Shown here piece by piece: positions 15,935 through 17,684 of a stretch of DNA of 17,684 bases. Numbering within the stretch: the stretch's first letter is position 1; each line of letters starts with the position of its first letter. The DNA is from a bacterium (GTDB taxonomy: Bacteria > Chloroflexota > Dormibacteria > UBA8260 > Bog-877). The stretch covers positions 1 through 17,684 of the forward strand of contig JAJYWT010000006.1 of assembly GCA_021791345.1 (NCBI GenBank). Direction: 5' to 3'. Both the position numbers and the translations under genes were made by a program. A model generated the notes under the pieces. The model ran no database searches. It had not been told where the DNA came from and saw nothing but the letters and a program-made list of their open reading frames with translations.

Positions 15935-16458
15935 GCTCGCAAACCCTGGTGGTGGACGGCACCAACGTCAGCTGGGCCTGGCCGAAGAGCCGGCCACACA
16001 TGGTGCGCAGCGAGTTCGGTAAGGCGCAGCTGCTGCTGTTCGAGGCGCTGATGGGATCCCCGCTGCGAGCGGTCCACCAGGAACTCGTTGTGGTCTTCGA
16101 CGGCCCCCCCACCCGGGGCGGGCCATCCAGCACCAAGGGGGCGCTGGTCCTGCACCCCGATGCCGGTCACACTGCCGATGATCGGATCTTGGAGCTGATC
16201 GGGCAGCGGCGCCACTCGGGGCAGACGATCGCGCTCGCCAGCAGTGACCGGCAGCTGCGCGACCTGGCCCGCGGCCTGGGGGCGACGACCATGGGGGCGA
16301 TGGAACTCCTCAAGCTGCTGGACTCCAGCCTGGGGAGGCGACGCGGGCCGTCGGGACCGCCGAGTGGCAGCTCGGAGAAGCCTGCGCCATCCCAGCGCGA
16401 CACCGAAGCGTGGCTGCGCCGCTTCAGAGCGGTGGACCGCCGGTCAGAAGGAGGGTGA
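15931..16458 (+). CDS. NYN/YacP-like PIN-fold ribonuclease
   Basis: A 175-residue protein with the PIN-like NYN fold. Acidic residues are in the expected places: D9 in LVVDGTNV, D57 in VVVFDGPP, D83/D84 in [11 protein letters not shown], and D106 in [12 protein letters not shown], so a metal-dependent RNase active site looks complete. This layout resembles the YacP/Rae1 group, which includes ribosome-associated endoribonucleases. The last 45 or so residues are Gly/Pro/Ser-rich then charged, and may be a flexible RNA- or partner-binding tail. Its ATG overlaps the stop of the DraG-like gene by 4 bases (ATGA), so translation is probably coupled. Its 3' end overlaps the convergent mutase gene by 15 bases. 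Confidence 0.87.
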   Translation: MSSQTLVVDGTNVSWAWPKSRPHMVRSEFGKAQLLLFEALMGSPLRAVHQELVVVFDGPPTRGGPSSTKGALVLHPDAGHTADDRILELIGQRRHSGQTIALASSDRQLRDLARGLGATTMGAMELLKLLDSSLGRRRGPSGPPSGSSEKPAPSQRDTEAWLRRFRAVDRRSEGG

Positions 16459-17684
16459 CTCCCGGTAGTCGCCGAAGACCTCCTTCATGGCGGAGATGAT
16501 CTCCCCCTCGGTGCAAAGCGACCGCACGCAGTCCAGGATTGGCAGCATGAGGTTTTGGTCCGAGCGGGCCGCGTCTCGAAGCCGGTCGAGAGCGTTGGCC
16601 ACACCCTGGCCGTCCCGGCGCTGGCGCAGGGACGCCACCGCCGCCTTCTGGTCATCCTCGGCGGACTGGTCGATGCGCAGCAGCGTTGGGGGCTCCTCGT
16701 CCGTGCTGACGAAGGCGTTGACCCCGACCACCAGCCGCTCACCTCTGTCCAGCTGCTGCTGGTAGCGAAAGGCCGCGTCCGCGATCTCACGCTGGAAGAA
16801 GCCGTCCTCGATGCATGCGAGCACCCCGCCGCGCTGGTCGATCTCCTCGAAGTATCGTTCGGCCTCCGCCTCCATCCGGTTGGTCAGCTCCTCCACGAAG
16901 TAGGAGCCGCCCAAAGGGTCGATGGTGGTGGTTACCCCGGTTTCGTACGCGATTATCTGCTGGGTGCGCAGCGCGATCTGGGCCGCCTTGGCGGTGGGCA
17001 GCGCCAGGACCTCGTCCATGGCGTTGGTGTGCAGCGACTGGGTTCCCCCAAGGACGGCTGCCAGCGCCTCCAGCGCGGTTCGGGCGATATTGTTCTCCAC
17101 CTGCTGGGCGGTCAGCGAGCAGCCCGCGGTCTGGGTGTGGAAGCGCATGAGCCAGGAGCGCTGGTCTTTGGCGTGGTACCGGTCCCGCATCCGCCGCGCC
17201 CAGATCCGGCGCGCCGCCCGGTACTTGGCGATCTCCTCGAAGAAATCGATGTGGCTGTTGAAGAAGAAACTCAGCTGCGGGGCGAACGAGTCCACGTCCA
17301 GGCCCGCCCCGATCCCGGCCTCGACGTAGGCGAACCCGTCCGCAAGCGTGAAGGCGAGCTCCTGCACCGCCGTCGAGCCCGCCTCCCGTATGTGGTAGCC
17401 CGAGATGCTGATGGGATGCCAGCGCGGGATGTTGTGGCTGCAGAAGGAGACGACATCCGTCACCAGCCGCAGGCTCGGCCCGGGGGGATAGATGTACTCC
17501 TTCTGGGCGATGTACTCCTTCAGGATGTCGTTCTGGAGGGTGCCACCGAGCCGCTCCACCGCCACCCCCTGACGCTCCGCCACCCCGACGTACATCGCCA
17601 GCAGGATGGCGGCCGGCGAGTTGATCGTCATCGAGGTCGTGACCCGGCCGAGATCGATTCCCGAGAAGAGTTGCTCCATGTCCT
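16444..17684 (-). CDS. Acyl-CoA mutase large subunit (isobutyryl/2-hydroxyisobutyryl/methylmalonyl type), 5' end outside window
   Basis: Adenosylcobalamin-dependent carbon-skeleton mutase; more than 411 residues are seen, with the frame running off the right edge (the N-terminus is missing). Signature segments: [75 protein letters not shown] and [13 protein letters not shown]. There is no C-terminal B12 domain, so it needs the separate small subunit (11986-12402). At the position of the methylmalonyl-CoA carboxylate-binding Arg (R207 of the Propionibacterium enzyme, ten residues after the QN Gln) this protein has Gln (codon 17503-17505), as isobutyryl- and 2-hydroxyisobutyryl-CoA mutases do. 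The second discriminating residue (Tyr/Phe/Ile) lies beyond the window. The ATG at 17679 is internal, not the start. Confidence 0.93.
   Translation of the reverse strand, partial: DMEQLFSGIDLGRVTTSMTINSPAAILLAMYVGVAERQGVAVERLGGTLQNDILKEYIAQKEYIYPPGPSLRLVTDVVSFCSHNIPRWHPISISGYHIREAGSTAVQELAFTLADGFAYVEAGIGAGLDVDSFAPQLSFFFNSHIDFFEEIAKYRAARRIWARRMRDRYHAKDQRSWLMRFHTQTAGCSLTAQQVENNIARTALEALAAVLGGTQSLHTNAMDEVLALPTAKAAQIALRTQQIIAYETGVTTTIDPLGGSYFVEELTNRMEAEAERYFEEIDQRGGVLACIEDGFFQREIADAAFRYQQQLDRGERLVVGVNAFVSTDEEPPTLLRIDQSAEDDQKAAVASLRQRRDGQGVANALDRLRDAARSDQNLMLPILDCVRSLCTEGEIISAMKEVFGDYRESPSF

Noticed and set aside
1..17684. tRNA, rRNA, riboswitch or CRISPR array
   Set aside because: No cloverleaf, repeat-spacer pattern or known riboswitch core was seen on reading both strands, including the gap upstream of the B12-related genes where a cobalamin riboswitch might be expected.

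Overview
High-GC bacterial chromosome fragment, probably from an uncultured soil-type lineage of the Terrabacteria kind (Chloroflexota, Dormibacterota or Actinomycetota-like). This rests on very GC-rich codon use, GTG/TTG starts, possible leaderless -10 boxes, and a coenzyme A mutase encoded as separate large and B12-binding subunits. No rRNA or other taxonomic marker is present, so the assignment is loose. I saw no tRNA, rRNA or CRISPR array.

Bases 1-4880 look accessory. They hold an IS1380-family insertion sequence with an apparently intact transposase, then a divergent pair (a MarR regulator and an atypical extended SDR) around a near-perfect 13-bp inverted repeat that is probably the regulator's operator. 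Next comes a gene-poor stretch containing the remains of a Phd/VapC-type toxin-antitoxin locus: the antitoxin frame is still open, while the PIN toxin is broken by a frameshift and stops. The SDR/MarR DNA is visibly less GC-rich than the rest, which suggests transfer.

Bases 4884-13556 carry a large PAS-GAF-PAS-GAF-GGDEF-EAL protein for cyclic-di-GMP turnover with both catalytic sites intact. They also carry a thiamine-diphosphate enzyme of the 2-hydroxyacyl-CoA lyase/acetolactate synthase superfamily, the replication-fork ATPase RarA, ribosomal protein L25 (CTC form), a B12-binding mutase subunit, and a multi-pass membrane protein whose reading frame is broken in a G homopolymer.

Bases 13804-17684 carry a radical SAM/SPASM protein, an ADP-ribosylglycohydrolase-like protein that has lost its metal ligands, a translationally coupled NYN/YacP-like nuclease, and the 3' part of the acyl-CoA mutase large subunit, whose N-terminus runs off the window.

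The most informative connection is metabolic. The mutase large subunit has Gln where methylmalonyl-CoA mutases have the carboxylate-binding Arg. Together with the B12 subunit and the ThDP lyase-like gene, this points to an isobutyryl-CoA or 2-hydroxyisobutyryl-CoA type mutase rather than a plain methylmalonyl-CoA mutase. I found no clearly new multi-gene defence or mobile system; the candidates for novelty are the catalytically degenerate proteins and the coupled pseudo-hydrolase/nuclease pair.
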